DNA from: Thermomicrobium sp. CFH 73360 | GTDB taxonomy: Bacteria; Chloroflexota; Chloroflexia; Thermomicrobiales; Thermomicrobiaceae | Direction of reading: 5' to 3' | DNA: 40,311 nt | NCBI RefSeq assembly: GCF_023806465.1 | Contig: NZ_JAMSLS010000011.1 | Span: 1 to 40,311 of the forward strand | Part shown: positions 8,996 to 16,398 of the stretch, in pieces | How positions within the stretch are numbered: the stretch's first letter is position 1 | How the letters are laid out: each line of letters opens with the position of its first letter | The notes under the pieces: model-generated | The model's database searches: none | Told to the model about the DNA's origin: nothing | The model's input: the letters and a program-made list of their open reading frames with translations, nothing else | Position numbers and translations under genes: made by a program

Positions 8996-10684
8996 TCAAT
9001 ACACCTTGATCGGCGGTGACACGCTCTGGAGCGGCAAGTAGAGGAGAATCAACGGAATATAGGCGATGGCCACCAAGACTACTGCGATCAAGAACCAGAA
9101 TCCCAGCCGGTCGAGCAGCGGCGACGTTTCTCTCGCCCCAAAGCGCATTTCGGCGACCGGGATTCCCAGCGGCTGGGTCAGTCGTCGGCCACCGAAAACC
9201 GTCCATAGTACGACAATGAAGTAGATTAGACCACTGATCACCATCAGTGTCCCGCCGATCGCAGTCAACCAGTTGTCCAAACCAGCATGGATGAGATCCC
9301 GATAGGGGGCCTCACCGATTGACGAGCGTCGTGGCTCACCAAGAAGGCCGGCAGCAATCTGCCCACGTGCGAACAGAAGAACTCCCACAAACCACAGCCA
9401 GGCCTGGGCGAGCGCAAGGGATCGCCCCATGAGCTCACGACCGGTGAGATAGGGGATCAACCAGTAACTGATACCGATGAACGAGAGGGCCACCGCGGTC
9501 CCGACCGTCATGTGGAAGTGGCCAGGAACGAACGAGGTGTTGTGAACGACGTTATTCAAGTTGTAGCTGGCGTTCACAATACCGGTCGCTCCCCCGAGGA
9601 TGAAAACCAACATTGCAAGGAGTTGTGCTGTCACACTCGGATCACCCCAAGGGAGCTTCCAAATCCACCCCAAGAGTCCGCGGCCACCGCGCGCTCGGCC
9701 CCCGTCCTCGAGTGCTGCCATGACGGTAAATGCTGTCACCAGACTGGGGAAGACAACCGAAAAGGTTGTAAAGAGATGCACGACCTTCATGACCGTCGGA
9801 ATACCCGGATCGACGTACTGGTGGTGGAGACCGGTCGGAACCGAAAAGACGAGGAGGAGGATGAATGCCAACCGAACGAGACTATCGCTGAAGACGCGTC
9901 CACCGACCTGGCGAGGAACAAGCAAGTACCAGGAGATATACGCTGGCATCAGCCAAAAATAGACGATCGGGTGCCCTGTATACCAGAAGAGGATACGGTT
10001 GAACTGTGGATCGGTTGTCTTCAACCATCCAAGCGACCACGGGAGGAGGAAGAAGACAACCAGTACGACCACACCGACGGTGGCTAACGCCCACATCACG
10101 TAGGTCACGACACCGACAAAACCAAGTAACGGTGTCCGCTCCCCAGGGTGCTCCCGTTGCCAGGCGCGACGTGTCAGCACTAAATTGAGCGCCGTGAGTA
10201 GGGTGGAAATGACCAGAAGCGCTGCCCCCAGATAAAACAGCGAACTCGCACGCATCGGTGCATAGAAGGTAAAAAGCACTGTCGCCTGGTTGGTTAGAAT
10301 TGCATATGCAGCGAGCAGTGTTCCCACCAGCATCGTCCAGAAGGCTCCCTGAACGAGGAACGTGCTGGCGAGTGGTCGCTCGAAACCCCGGATTGCCATC
10401 AGCGAGACGAACGCATTATTGAAGCTGAACGTAAAGAGAAATGCCAGCAGTACTCCGTGGATGGTCAACCCCTGATAATACGTCTGCATCAGCATCGCCT
10501 TGTACATCACGATGCCGATGCGGTCGAGCGCCTGTATCAACCCCATAATTCCGCCGATGGCTAGCCCGAGAAGCGCCAGCACCAGCTGTCCCTTAATCGG
10601 CCACAGCTGCTCCGCCAAGAAGATCCCTTCTCGCGCAATTGCTCCTTGACCCGCAAAAGCCTGCGGACGAGCGGTTGCGCTCAT
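8996..10684 (-). CDS. cbaA: Cytochrome c oxidase subunit I, ba3 type
   Basis: This is the catalytic subunit of a B-family heme-copper oxygen reductase in the cytoplasmic membrane; it reduces O2 to water and pumps protons. It has 562 residues and about 12-13 hydrophobic segments. The heme and CuB ligands are visible: an early HGVLLAFLFTFSF (low-spin heme His), GHPIVYFWLMPAY (CuB His cross-linked to Tyr), TGLHHQYVDP (the CuB His pair) and NTSFVPGHFHMTVGTA (high- and low-spin heme His). The HPIVYFWLMPAY form and absence of the A-family Glu channel motif place it with Thermus ba3. The ATG at 10684 overlaps the subunit II stop codon (ATGA), so the two are translationally coupled. An earlier in-frame ATG at 10747 lies inside the subunit II gene and is less likely. 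Confidence 0.93.
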   Translation of the reverse strand: MSATARPQAFAGQGAIAREGIFLAEQLWPIKGQLVLALLGLAIGGIMGLIQALDRIGIVMYKAMLMQTYYQGLTIHGVLLAFLFTFSFNNAFVSLMAIRGFERPLASTFLVQGAFWTMLVGTLLAAYAILTNQATVLFTFYAPMRASSLFYLGAALLVISTLLTALNLVLTRRAWQREHPGERTPLLGFVGVVTYVMWALATVGVVVLVVFFLLPWSLGWLKTTDPQFNRILFWYTGHPIVYFWLMPAYISWYLLVPRQVGGRVFSDSLVRLAFILLLVFSVPTGLHHQYVDPGIPTVMKVVHLFTTFSVVFPSLVTAFTVMAALEDGGRARGGRGLLGWIWKLPWGDPSVTAQLLAMLVFILGGATGIVNASYNLNNVVHNTSFVPGHFHMTVGTAVALSFIGISYWLIPYLTGRELMGRSLALAQAWLWFVGVLLFARGQIAAGLLGEPRRSSIGEAPYRDLIHAGLDNWLTAIGGTLMVISGLIYFIVVLWTVFGGRRLTQPLGIPVAEMRFGARETSPLLDRLGFWFLIAVVLVAIAYIPLILLYLPLQSVSPPIKVY

Positions 10685-11148
10685 CGCACCACCACCTTCC
10701 CGAACATCTGGTGATGTCCGAAGCCACAATACTCGTGGCAGACCCATAAGTACTCGCCAGGTCGATCGAATCGCGCAGTCACTTGCGCAATCTGCCCCGG
10801 AATCACCATGACGTTGGCGTTCGTTCCGGTCAGGACGAAGCCGTGGATCACGTCTGGAGTTGCCAGTGTAAAGGTGACGGTCGAGCCGACCGGGACCTCA
10901 ATCTGGTCCGGTTGGAACTGCCACGCGCGCGCGATGACGACAGCCTCGTACTTCCCGCCCCCGAGGTCACGGAGACCTGGTTGATCAAACGGCGGGGTCG
11001 TCGTCAGCGTCCTCGGATCGACTCGTCCCGCGGGAGAAGGAACATGTACTCCCGCAACCAGTGCCCCGATTGCAATACCGACGATGCCGAGGACGAGCAA
11101 AAGCGCTGCCAGGATCATGAAAAAGCGTTCGTAGGCCTCGACCCGCAT
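10681..11148 (-). CDS. cbaB: Cytochrome c oxidase subunit II, ba3 type (CuA)
   Basis: This 155-residue subunit has one N-terminal transmembrane helix (about residues 9-35, FFMILAALLLVLGIVG...) and a periplasmic cupredoxin domain holding the binuclear CuA centre. The ligands are recognisable: His in TPDVIHGFVLTGT and the cluster CHEYCGFGHHQM (two Cys, His, Met, with the Glu between the Cys). The centre accepts electrons from a cytochrome or copper protein and passes them to subunit I. The single membrane helix and short length are as in ba3 oxidases. The start follows a strong GGGGAGGGGG ribosome-binding site. It overlaps subunit I by 4 bases and starts 3 bases after the IIa-like gene. Confidence 0.93.
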   Translation of the reverse strand: MRVEAYERFFMILAALLLVLGIVGIAIGALVAGVHVPSPAGRVDPRTLTTTPPFDQPGLRDLGGGKYEAVVIARAWQFQPDQIEVPVGSTVTFTLATPDVIHGFVLTGTNANVMVIPGQIAQVTARFDRPGEYLWVCHEYCGFGHHQMFGKVVVR

Positions 11149-11151
11149 GCC

Positions 11152-11286
11152 CTACCCCCTCCCCAGCATGTCGAAATACACAGTCAACCAAATCCCTACA
11201 ATGACAATCAGCATCACAAGTGTCAGGAAGAGTGTCCCGACCGGATGTCCTTCTGGCTGCTCACTGCGATGTTCCACCCTTGACAT
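11152..11286 (-). CDS. Small oxidase subunit, IIa-like (44 residues)
   Basis: This short minus-strand frame begins MSRVEHRSEQPEGHPVG and continues with one hydrophobic helix (TLFLTLVMLIVIVGIWLTVYF), ending DMLGRG. A single-helix peptide of this size just upstream of subunit II is the hallmark of subunit IIa of ba3 oxidases, where it supplies the helix missing from subunit II. The ATG at 11286 has GGGAG upstream. The stop is 3 bases before the subunit II start, and the start overlaps the end of the preceding gene by 26 bases. The gene is too short for most gene callers. The assignment rests on position, size and topology, not on a conserved motif. Confidence 0.75.
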   Translation of the reverse strand: MSRVEHRSEQPEGHPVGTLFLTLVMLIVIVGIWLTVYFDMLGRG

Positions 11287-11557
11287 GATGCACGCTCCCC
11301 CATTGTATATCCCCTGCCCTTTCATCATGCTGCGTGCTCTTTGGCGCCACCTCCTCGTCCCTATTCACCCGCATCAGCACCCACCTCGCCAGGAGCAGCG
11401 TCAACAACACCCCACCTAGACCCAGCACCAGCCCTATCCAATCGCGCTCCGTCCCGAGGCTCCCCACAACCCGATTAAAGCTCGACCAAAAAACCGTCGC
11501 ACTGGCTCCTCCGAAGACCAAGAGTGCGAGCCAGGCAGCAAAGAACGACCAACGCAT
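11261..11557 (-). CDS. Small two-helix membrane protein, oxidase operon
   Basis: This 98-residue protein of unknown function is the first gene of the oxidase operon. Two hydrophobic segments are visible: residues 4-22 (SFFAAWLALLVFGGASATV) and about 40-60 (DWIGLVLGLGGVLLTLLLA). They are followed by a charged C-terminal tail. The ATG at 11557 has an excellent GGGGGAGGG ribosome-binding site, so a longer frame starting at 11743 is unlikely. Its 3' end overlaps the IIa-like gene by 26 bases, suggesting translational coupling. An assembly or accessory role in the ba3 oxidase is inferred from position only. Confidence 0.65.
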   Translation of the reverse strand: MRWSFFAAWLALLVFGGASATVFWSSFNRVVGSLGTERDWIGLVLGLGGVLLTLLLARWVLMRVNRDEEVAPKSTQHDERAGDIQWGSVHHVKGGTSQ

Positions 11558-11611
11558 ACATACCCTCCCCCTGTAGTCTATGCCGGAGCCAGAGGACGAA
11601 TCTGCGACATG

Positions 11612-11643
11612 TTGACAGAATGGGTTACATTCGCGTGACAAAT
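11612..11643 (+). promoter_or_regulatory. Possible promoter for the ABC exporter genes
   Basis: A perfect TTGACA (11612-11617) lies in the divergent gap upstream of the ABC ATPase gene. The -10 region is poor (ACAAAT around 11638-11643 with a long spacer), so this is a weak call. Confidence 0.25.
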
Positions 11644-11770
11644 GCTCAGAACTACGGCGATTGTTCGCGAGTCCTCCCCACTCCACCAACTCATGGAACC
11701 ACGATACGAGAAAAAGGTACACTACCGAGAGTGCGCTGTGCACGCTTCGAGAATCCTGGAGAGCGAGACT

Positions 11771-12742
11771 ATGCCCGCAACGATCGAGGTGAGAGGTTTA
11801 GTCAAGCGGTACGGCCCGGTCACTGCTGTCGACGAGATCGATTTTACCGTGGATCAGGGCGAGTTCTTCGGCTTCTTAGGACCAAACGGCGCTGGCAAGA
11901 CGACGACAATCAACGTGCTCTGTACACTTACCCAACCGACCACCGGTTCGGTTCGCGTCGCGGGCTACGACGTGCTGCGAGAGTCGCATTTCGTGCGGCA
12001 GCGCATCGGAATCATCTTCCAAGATCCAAGTCTCGACACACAGCTGACCGCATGGGAAAACCTCGCTCTACACGCACGCGTCTACGGTATCCCCAGCACC
12101 TCCTGGCGTCCGCGGGCCGAGGAACTCCTACGGATGGTCGAGCTCTGGGAAAGACGACATTCGCTTGTCCGCACCTTCTCCGGCGGCATGAAACGCCGCT
12201 TGGAGATTGTTCGTAGTCTTCTCCACGCCCCAGAAATCCTGTTCCTCGACGAGCCAACGCTCGGTTTGGATCCCCAGACACGGGGGCAAATCTGGGCGTA
12301 CCTCACCGAACTCCGTCGCCAAACTGGTGTGACACTCTTCCTCACAACCCACTACCTCGAAGAAGCGGAACAGTGTGACCGCATCGCAATCATCGATCAC
12401 GGTCGTATCATCGCACTCGATGCCCCGGAGCGCCTGAAAGCTCGTGTGGCACGCGATATTATCCTGCTGTCAACTGAAGACAATACGCGAGCGGTTCAAG
12501 AGCTCAAGGAACTCTTCGGCCTCGGTCCAATGATCGTCGACGGCACGGTGCGCATCGAGGTTGAACGTGGCGACGAACTCATCCCCCAACTCGCCCGACA
12601 ACTGACCGTTCCAATCCATTCTGTGAGCCTACGTCGCCCGAGTCTGGACGACGTCTTCCTCGCATTGACCGGAAGGCAAATTCGTGACGAGGAAGCCTCC
12701 GATCTCGACCTCATGCGGGAACAAGTGCGAGCGCGACACTAG
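11771..12742 (+). CDS. ABC transporter ATP-binding protein, DrrA type
   Basis: This 323-residue cytoplasmic ATPase powers an ABC-2 exporter. Walker A is GPNGAGKTT (residues 37-45), the signature is FSGGMKRRLEI, Walker B is ILFLDEPTLGLD and the switch is LTTHYLEEAEQCDR. A C-terminal extension of about 100 residues is typical of the daunorubicin-resistance (DrrA/CcmA) family. The ATG at 11771 follows GGAGAG by 9 bases; an in-frame extension back to 11642 has no family match. The permease gene begins 3 bases after its stop, so the two form one exporter. The substrate (lipid, antibiotic or polysaccharide precursor) cannot be read from the sequence. Confidence 0.9.
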   Translation: MPATIEVRGLVKRYGPVTAVDEIDFTVDQGEFFGFLGPNGAGKTTTINVLCTLTQPTTGSVRVAGYDVLRESHFVRQRIGIIFQDPSLDTQLTAWENLALHARVYGIPSTSWRPRAEELLRMVELWERRHSLVRTFSGGMKRRLEIVRSLLHAPEILFLDEPTLGLDPQTRGQIWAYLTELRRQTGVTLFLTTHYLEEAEQCDRIAIIDHGRIIALDAPERLKARVARDIILLSTEDNTRAVQELKELFGLGPMIVDGTVRIEVERGDELIPQLARQLTVPIHSVSLRRPSLDDVFLALTGRQIRDEEASDLDLMREQVRARH

Positions 12743-12745
12743 TGG

Positions 12746-13618
12746 ATGGGGGATTCTGTGGCCACCGTAGAGGTTGCAGAAAGACTACAACCACCTTCAC
12801 CTGTGACCCGAGCGTTGATCGGCATCTTTACACTCTGGCAGCGTGACCTTCTCCGCTACTGGCGTGACCGCACACGCATCGCAGGGGGTCTTGCCCAACC
12901 GCTGCTCTTCCTCATGATCTTCGGCGCCGGCCTGTCGCCCTGGATGGGAACACTCGGTGGAGCACCTGTTGGGCCCGACTACCTACAGTTCCTCTACCCC
13001 GGAATTATCGGTATGTCTGTCCTCTTCTCCTCCATTTTCAGCGCGGTTTCCGTCGTTTGGGACCGCGAGTTTGGCTTTCTCAAGGAACTGCTCGTCGCGC
13101 CGATCCCCCGTTGGGCCATCGTCGTCGGTAAGGCCCTCGGTGGGAGTACGACATCGATGCTGCAGGGGCTGTTGCTCCTCCTGCTTGCGCCGTTCATCGG
13201 CGTTCGTTTGCAGGTTGGGACAATCCTTCTTCTTATCCCGCTGCTCTTTCTTCTTGCCTTCTCGCTTTCCAGCATTGGACTCGTGATCGCCGCTCGGATG
13301 CGTTCCACAGAGGGATTTGGCTTAGTCATGAATTTCCTTGTCACGCCGCTCCTGTTCCTCTCTGGGGCACTGTATCCGCTTAACAATCTGCCCACATGGC
13401 TTACCGTGCTGACGCGAATCGATCCAGTCACGTATGGCATCGACGCCATTCGTCGTGTCGTGCTCAGTTCGGCTGGTGTGCCTCAGCCAGTCATCGACCA
13501 ACTTGGGGTCACGCTCTTCGGCTATCCACTCAACCCGCTCTTGGATGCAGCAATCGTTCTGGCCTTGGGTCTCTTTCTGATTGTCCTGGCAGCACGCCAA
13601 TTTGCACGACCGGACTGA
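12746..13618 (+). CDS. ABC-2 type transporter permease
   Basis: This 290-residue integral membrane protein has six predicted helices, the DrrB-type partner of the preceding ATPase. The family features are the N-terminal LWQRDLLRYWRDRTRIAGGLAQPLLFLMIFG segment read in two parts, the central VWDREFGFLKELLVAPI coupling loop, and late MNFLVTPLLFLSGALYPLNNLPTW. Two starts are possible. The ATG at 12746 lacks a clear ribosome-binding site, while an in-frame GTG at 12758 sits just after GGGGGA and may be the true start. The next gene follows after 14 bases. Confidence 0.88.
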   Translation: MGDSVATVEVAERLQPPSPVTRALIGIFTLWQRDLLRYWRDRTRIAGGLAQPLLFLMIFGAGLSPWMGTLGGAPVGPDYLQFLYPGIIGMSVLFSSIFSAVSVVWDREFGFLKELLVAPIPRWAIVVGKALGGSTTSMLQGLLLLLLAPFIGVRLQVGTILLLIPLLFLLAFSLSSIGLVIAARMRSTEGFGLVMNFLVTPLLFLSGALYPLNNLPTWLTVLTRIDPVTYGIDAIRRVVLSSAGVPQPVIDQLGVTLFGYPLNPLLDAAIVLALGLFLIVLAARQFARPD

Positions 13619-13632
13619 CAGGAGGGACGATA

Positions 13633-14172
13633 ATGCTCTACACGGGCAAGGGTGACCAGGGATACACCGATCTCCTCGGCGGGCGCGTGCCAAAGTACGC
13701 ACCCCGCCCCGAGACGTTCGGAACACTTGATGAGGCAACCTCCGCAATCGGGATCGCACGTGCTGTTGCACAGACCGAGGAGACGAAACAGGCACTTGTC
13801 CGTGTCCAGCGGGATCTCTATCTCATGATGGCCGAGCTTGCCTTCGCTCCAGGAGTCGAACAGCAGAAATACCGTATCACCGAGGAGCACGTGCGAAAAC
13901 TAGAAGAAACAATCGATCATATTGGTGCGCTCGTCCCGATCGGCCGACACTTCGTCCTGCCTGGCGACACGCTCCAAGGTGCGACGCTTGACTTCGCTCG
14001 GACCGTGGTGCGACGTGCGGAGCGACTCGTTGTGCGCCTCTACCATGACGGTGAGGTGCACAACGAGCAGCTCCTTGCCTACTTGAATCGCCTCTCCTCC
14101 CTACTCTTTGTGCTCGCACGATACGAAGACCACTACGCTGGAGTCACACCGACGCCAGCGAAGGAGTCATGA
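13633..14172 (+). CDS. Cob(I)alamin adenosyltransferase, PduO type
   Basis: This 179-residue enzyme transfers the adenosyl group of ATP to cob(I)alamin to make adenosylcobalamin. Family motifs are an N-terminal ATP-binding YTGKGDQGYTDLLGGRVPK, LDEATSAIGIARA, the mid-region RTVVRRAERLV and C-terminal LNRLSSLLFVLARYED. The ATG at 13633 is preceded by a textbook GGAGG; the upstream frame to 13396 is inside the permease gene and is spurious. It probably shares a transcript with the ABC genes, although no functional link is obvious. It is convergent with dcd, 10 bases apart. Confidence 0.92.
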   Translation: MLYTGKGDQGYTDLLGGRVPKYAPRPETFGTLDEATSAIGIARAVAQTEETKQALVRVQRDLYLMMAELAFAPGVEQQKYRITEEHVRKLEETIDHIGALVPIGRHFVLPGDTLQGATLDFARTVVRRAERLVVRLYHDGEVHNEQLLAYLNRLSSLLFVLARYEDHYAGVTPTPAKES

Positions 14173-14182
14173 ATCGCCCTAC

Positions 14183-14773
14183 TCACCCGCGTAGGTGCTC
14201 TACGCTGAGCTCTTCGGCCAAGCGACTCGGCTTGGGATCGGTCTGCCCAGCGTACTTGTTCCCACGCTTCAGGCGATAAGGAACCATCGCAGGTGATGTC
14301 AATTGCTCGAACGTGAACGAACAGATCCGCATGCCGGGATACAGCGCCACGGCCATCCGCCCCAGGTTTGAAAGCTCCATGGTCGCCGTCCCGGCCCACC
14401 CTGGCTCGAACAACGCCGCGGTGCTATGGACCGTGATGCCGAGACGAGCGATGCTGGACCGTCCCTCCAACCGTCCAACCAGATCGTCAGCGAGCTCGAT
14501 GTACTCGAGCGTCGAAGCTAAAGCAAAGTCACCCGCCTGCATGATAAAGGGTTCGCCGTCAGGAACCACAATCGTCCGCATCGCATCTCCAATCGACTGC
14601 GGCTGCCGCGGATCGATATACGAGAACCGGGAATGCTCGAAGACCATAAAAGTATTCCCGAGGCGCAGGTCAATCGAGCACGCTCCGAGCTGGGTCTCCA
14701 GATCGGGCTCCGGGGTGATCTTGATACGTCCGCTCTTGAGCGCCGCGATGATATCCCGATCGGAAAGGATCAT
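14183..14773 (-). CDS. dcd: dCTP deaminase
   Basis: This 196-residue trimeric enzyme deaminates dCTP to dUTP (or on to dUMP in the bifunctional form) for thymidylate synthesis. It starts MILSDRDIIAALKSGRI, as expected, and carries GACSIDLRLGNTF and the active-site GRSSIARLGITVHSTAALFEPGW block followed by TMELSN with the catalytic Glu. The C-terminal YAGQTDPKPSRL resembles the nucleotide-closing tail. The ATG at 14773 matches the usual family start; the frame extends to 14845 without homology. The gene lies alone on the minus strand between convergent cobalamin adenosyltransferase and the divergent LCP gene. Confidence 0.93.
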   Translation of the reverse strand: MILSDRDIIAALKSGRIKITPEPDLETQLGACSIDLRLGNTFMVFEHSRFSYIDPRQPQSIGDAMRTIVVPDGEPFIMQAGDFALASTLEYIELADDLVGRLEGRSSIARLGITVHSTAALFEPGWAGTATMELSNLGRMAVALYPGMRICSFTFEQLTSPAMVPYRLKRGNKYAGQTDPKPSRLAEELSVEHLRG

Positions 14774-14891
14774 GCTCGCCCCCTGTTTCACACCCACCAC
14801 GTCGCAGAACCGACGTACGGACGTGAGTATGATGTTGCTCAACACGAATCGTCAACCGCTGTCCGCCTGCCGCTGCCGAAGAGCGTGACGT

Positions 14892-14900
14892 TGTTATACT
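14892..14900 (+). promoter_or_regulatory. Extended -10 promoter for the LCP gene
   Basis: TGTTATACT contains an extended -10 (TGn followed by TATACT at 14895-14900). A start of transcription near 14907 would give a 37-base leader to the ATG at 14944. The -35 region (CTGCCG) is weak, as expected for an extended -10. Confidence 0.5.
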
Positions 14901-14943
14901 CCTCCGCGGCGCGCCAGCGCCCCGAGCCCCGAAAGGGAGTACG

Positions 14944-16389
14944 ATGTCGAGGACCGAACCACCAGAAGGAACACCGGCCCAGCCGTTCGTCCGCCTGACG
15001 CCCCGTGAACTCCGGGCTGCTCGCCACGGATATGCTGATCACGAGGCAGCATTCCCGGACAGTACTCCGCCACCGACGAGGTCTCGGCGCTCACCGCTAC
15101 GTCTTCTGGTTGTCACACTCGCGCTCGTCTTGACCGCAGGCCTGCTCGCATATTTCGGCCCTCTCGCTTGGGCAAGTTGGCGAGCTTACCAGCGAGTCTT
15201 CGTCACACCAGTGCCACGCGCAACAGTGGTCATCAATGAGCAGGGTACGCCAGAAGTCGTTCTCCTCACCGCCGATGACCCCGCGATCCAGCTCCCAAAC
15301 TGGGAGAAGAAAGATCGTATCAATGTGCTCCTACTCGGCGTTGACCGGCGTGAAGCGGAAGATGTTCCCCGATCCGATACCATCATTATTGTCACAATCG
15401 ATCCACTCACCAAGGATGTGAGCATGCTCTCGATTCCGCGCGACCTTCTGGTCACCATTCCTGGCTATGGTCAAGAGAAGATCAACGCCGCTTATCCCCT
15501 CGGTGCAAACTCCCCTATCACCGGACCCGGACTCGTTCGCGCAACCATCGAATATAATTTTGGCATTCCCATCCATTACTACGCCGAGGTCGACTTCGAG
15601 GGCTTCGTCCGGATCGTCGATACATTAGGCGGCGTCGTGGTCGACGTTCCCGCACCGATTAAGGATGACGAGTATCCAGGAGAGAACTACAACTACACGC
15701 GTATTTACTTCGCACCCGGCCTTCAGCGCATGGATGGACGCACCGCTCTTCGCTACGTGCGCACTCGTCATGACGACAACGATTTCGCACGAGGCTATCG
15801 CCAGCAACAGGTGCTGCGTGCCCTCCAAGAGCAAGGCCTCCGACTCGATCTCATCCGGAAGGCACCGCAGCTCGTTGACTCGCTTGGCGAGACGGTCCGA
15901 ACGGACCTCAGCCCGGCGCAGGTGCTCGCACTGGCCAAGCTGGGTATCGAAATCCCACGCGATCGTATCCGCTCCTACACACTCCTCCCGGCAACAACGA
16001 GTTATTGGGAACCTGGACAACCCTTCTATCTCATACCGAATTGGAGTGCCATCCAGGCAATCCTCGACGAGATGTTCCCACCGCGTGAAGGGCAGCCGCG
16101 ACCACAGGTTCGCGCGACCACGCCTGGCGTGCCTGCACGGCCGGTCGCACCCGAACTCGCCGAGCCGGTCGAGACGCCACCACCTGAATTCATTGCATCC
16201 CCCACACCCGAACCCGAGCCAACACCAACTCCCGGAATACTCGAGACCCCAGCGCCCGAACCTTCCCCTACGCTCCCAACGCCGACTGTCGAGCTGACGG
16301 TGCTCCCAACCCAGGAGCCAACCCCCGGGTCAACGGCTACTCCGGAGCCGACGCCGGAGCCGATCCCCACCCCGACAGCGTCTTCATAG
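14944..16389 (+). CDS. LytR-CpsA-Psr (LCP) family protein
   Basis: The LCP family transfers lipid-linked polysaccharides or similar polymers to the cell wall. This 481-residue protein has a cytoplasmic N-terminus (1-51), one transmembrane helix (about 52-74), a linker, the LCP domain (about 125-365) and a Pro/Thr/Glu-rich tail (about 375-481, many PTPEP-like units). Conserved LCP residues are visible: LLLGVDRRE, PRSDTIIIVTID, SIPRDLLVTIPGYGQEKINAAY (Arg and Asp that bind the pyrophosphate lipid) and RYVRTRHDDNDFARGYRQQ. The start follows GGGAG. The proline-rich tail is presumably extracellular and unstructured. Rather than a wall ligase it could be an attenuator of unknown target. Confidence 0.88.
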   Translation: MSRTEPPEGTPAQPFVRLTPRELRAARHGYADHEAAFPDSTPPPTRSRRSPLRLLVVTLALVLTAGLLAYFGPLAWASWRAYQRVFVTPVPRATVVINEQGTPEVVLLTADDPAIQLPNWEKKDRINVLLLGVDRREAEDVPRSDTIIIVTIDPLTKDVSMLSIPRDLLVTIPGYGQEKINAAYPLGANSPITGPGLVRATIEYNFGIPIHYYAEVDFEGFVRIVDTLGGVVVDVPAPIKDDEYPGENYNYTRIYFAPGLQRMDGRTALRYVRTRHDDNDFARGYRQQQVLRALQEQGLRLDLIRKAPQLVDSLGETVRTDLSPAQVLALAKLGIEIPRDRIRSYTLLPATTSYWEPGQPFYLIPNWSAIQAILDEMFPPREGQPRPQVRATTPGVPARPVAPELAEPVETPPPEFIASPTPEPEPTPTPGILETPAPEPSPTLPTPTVELTVLPTQEPTPGSTATPEPTPEPIPTPTASS

Positions 16390-16398
16390 CGCCTTCGG

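Noticed and set aside
9512-10087. 191-residue plus-strand open frame inside the oxidase gene
   Set aside because: It is antisense to cytochrome oxidase subunit I, with a charged, repetitive composition and no ribosome-binding site.
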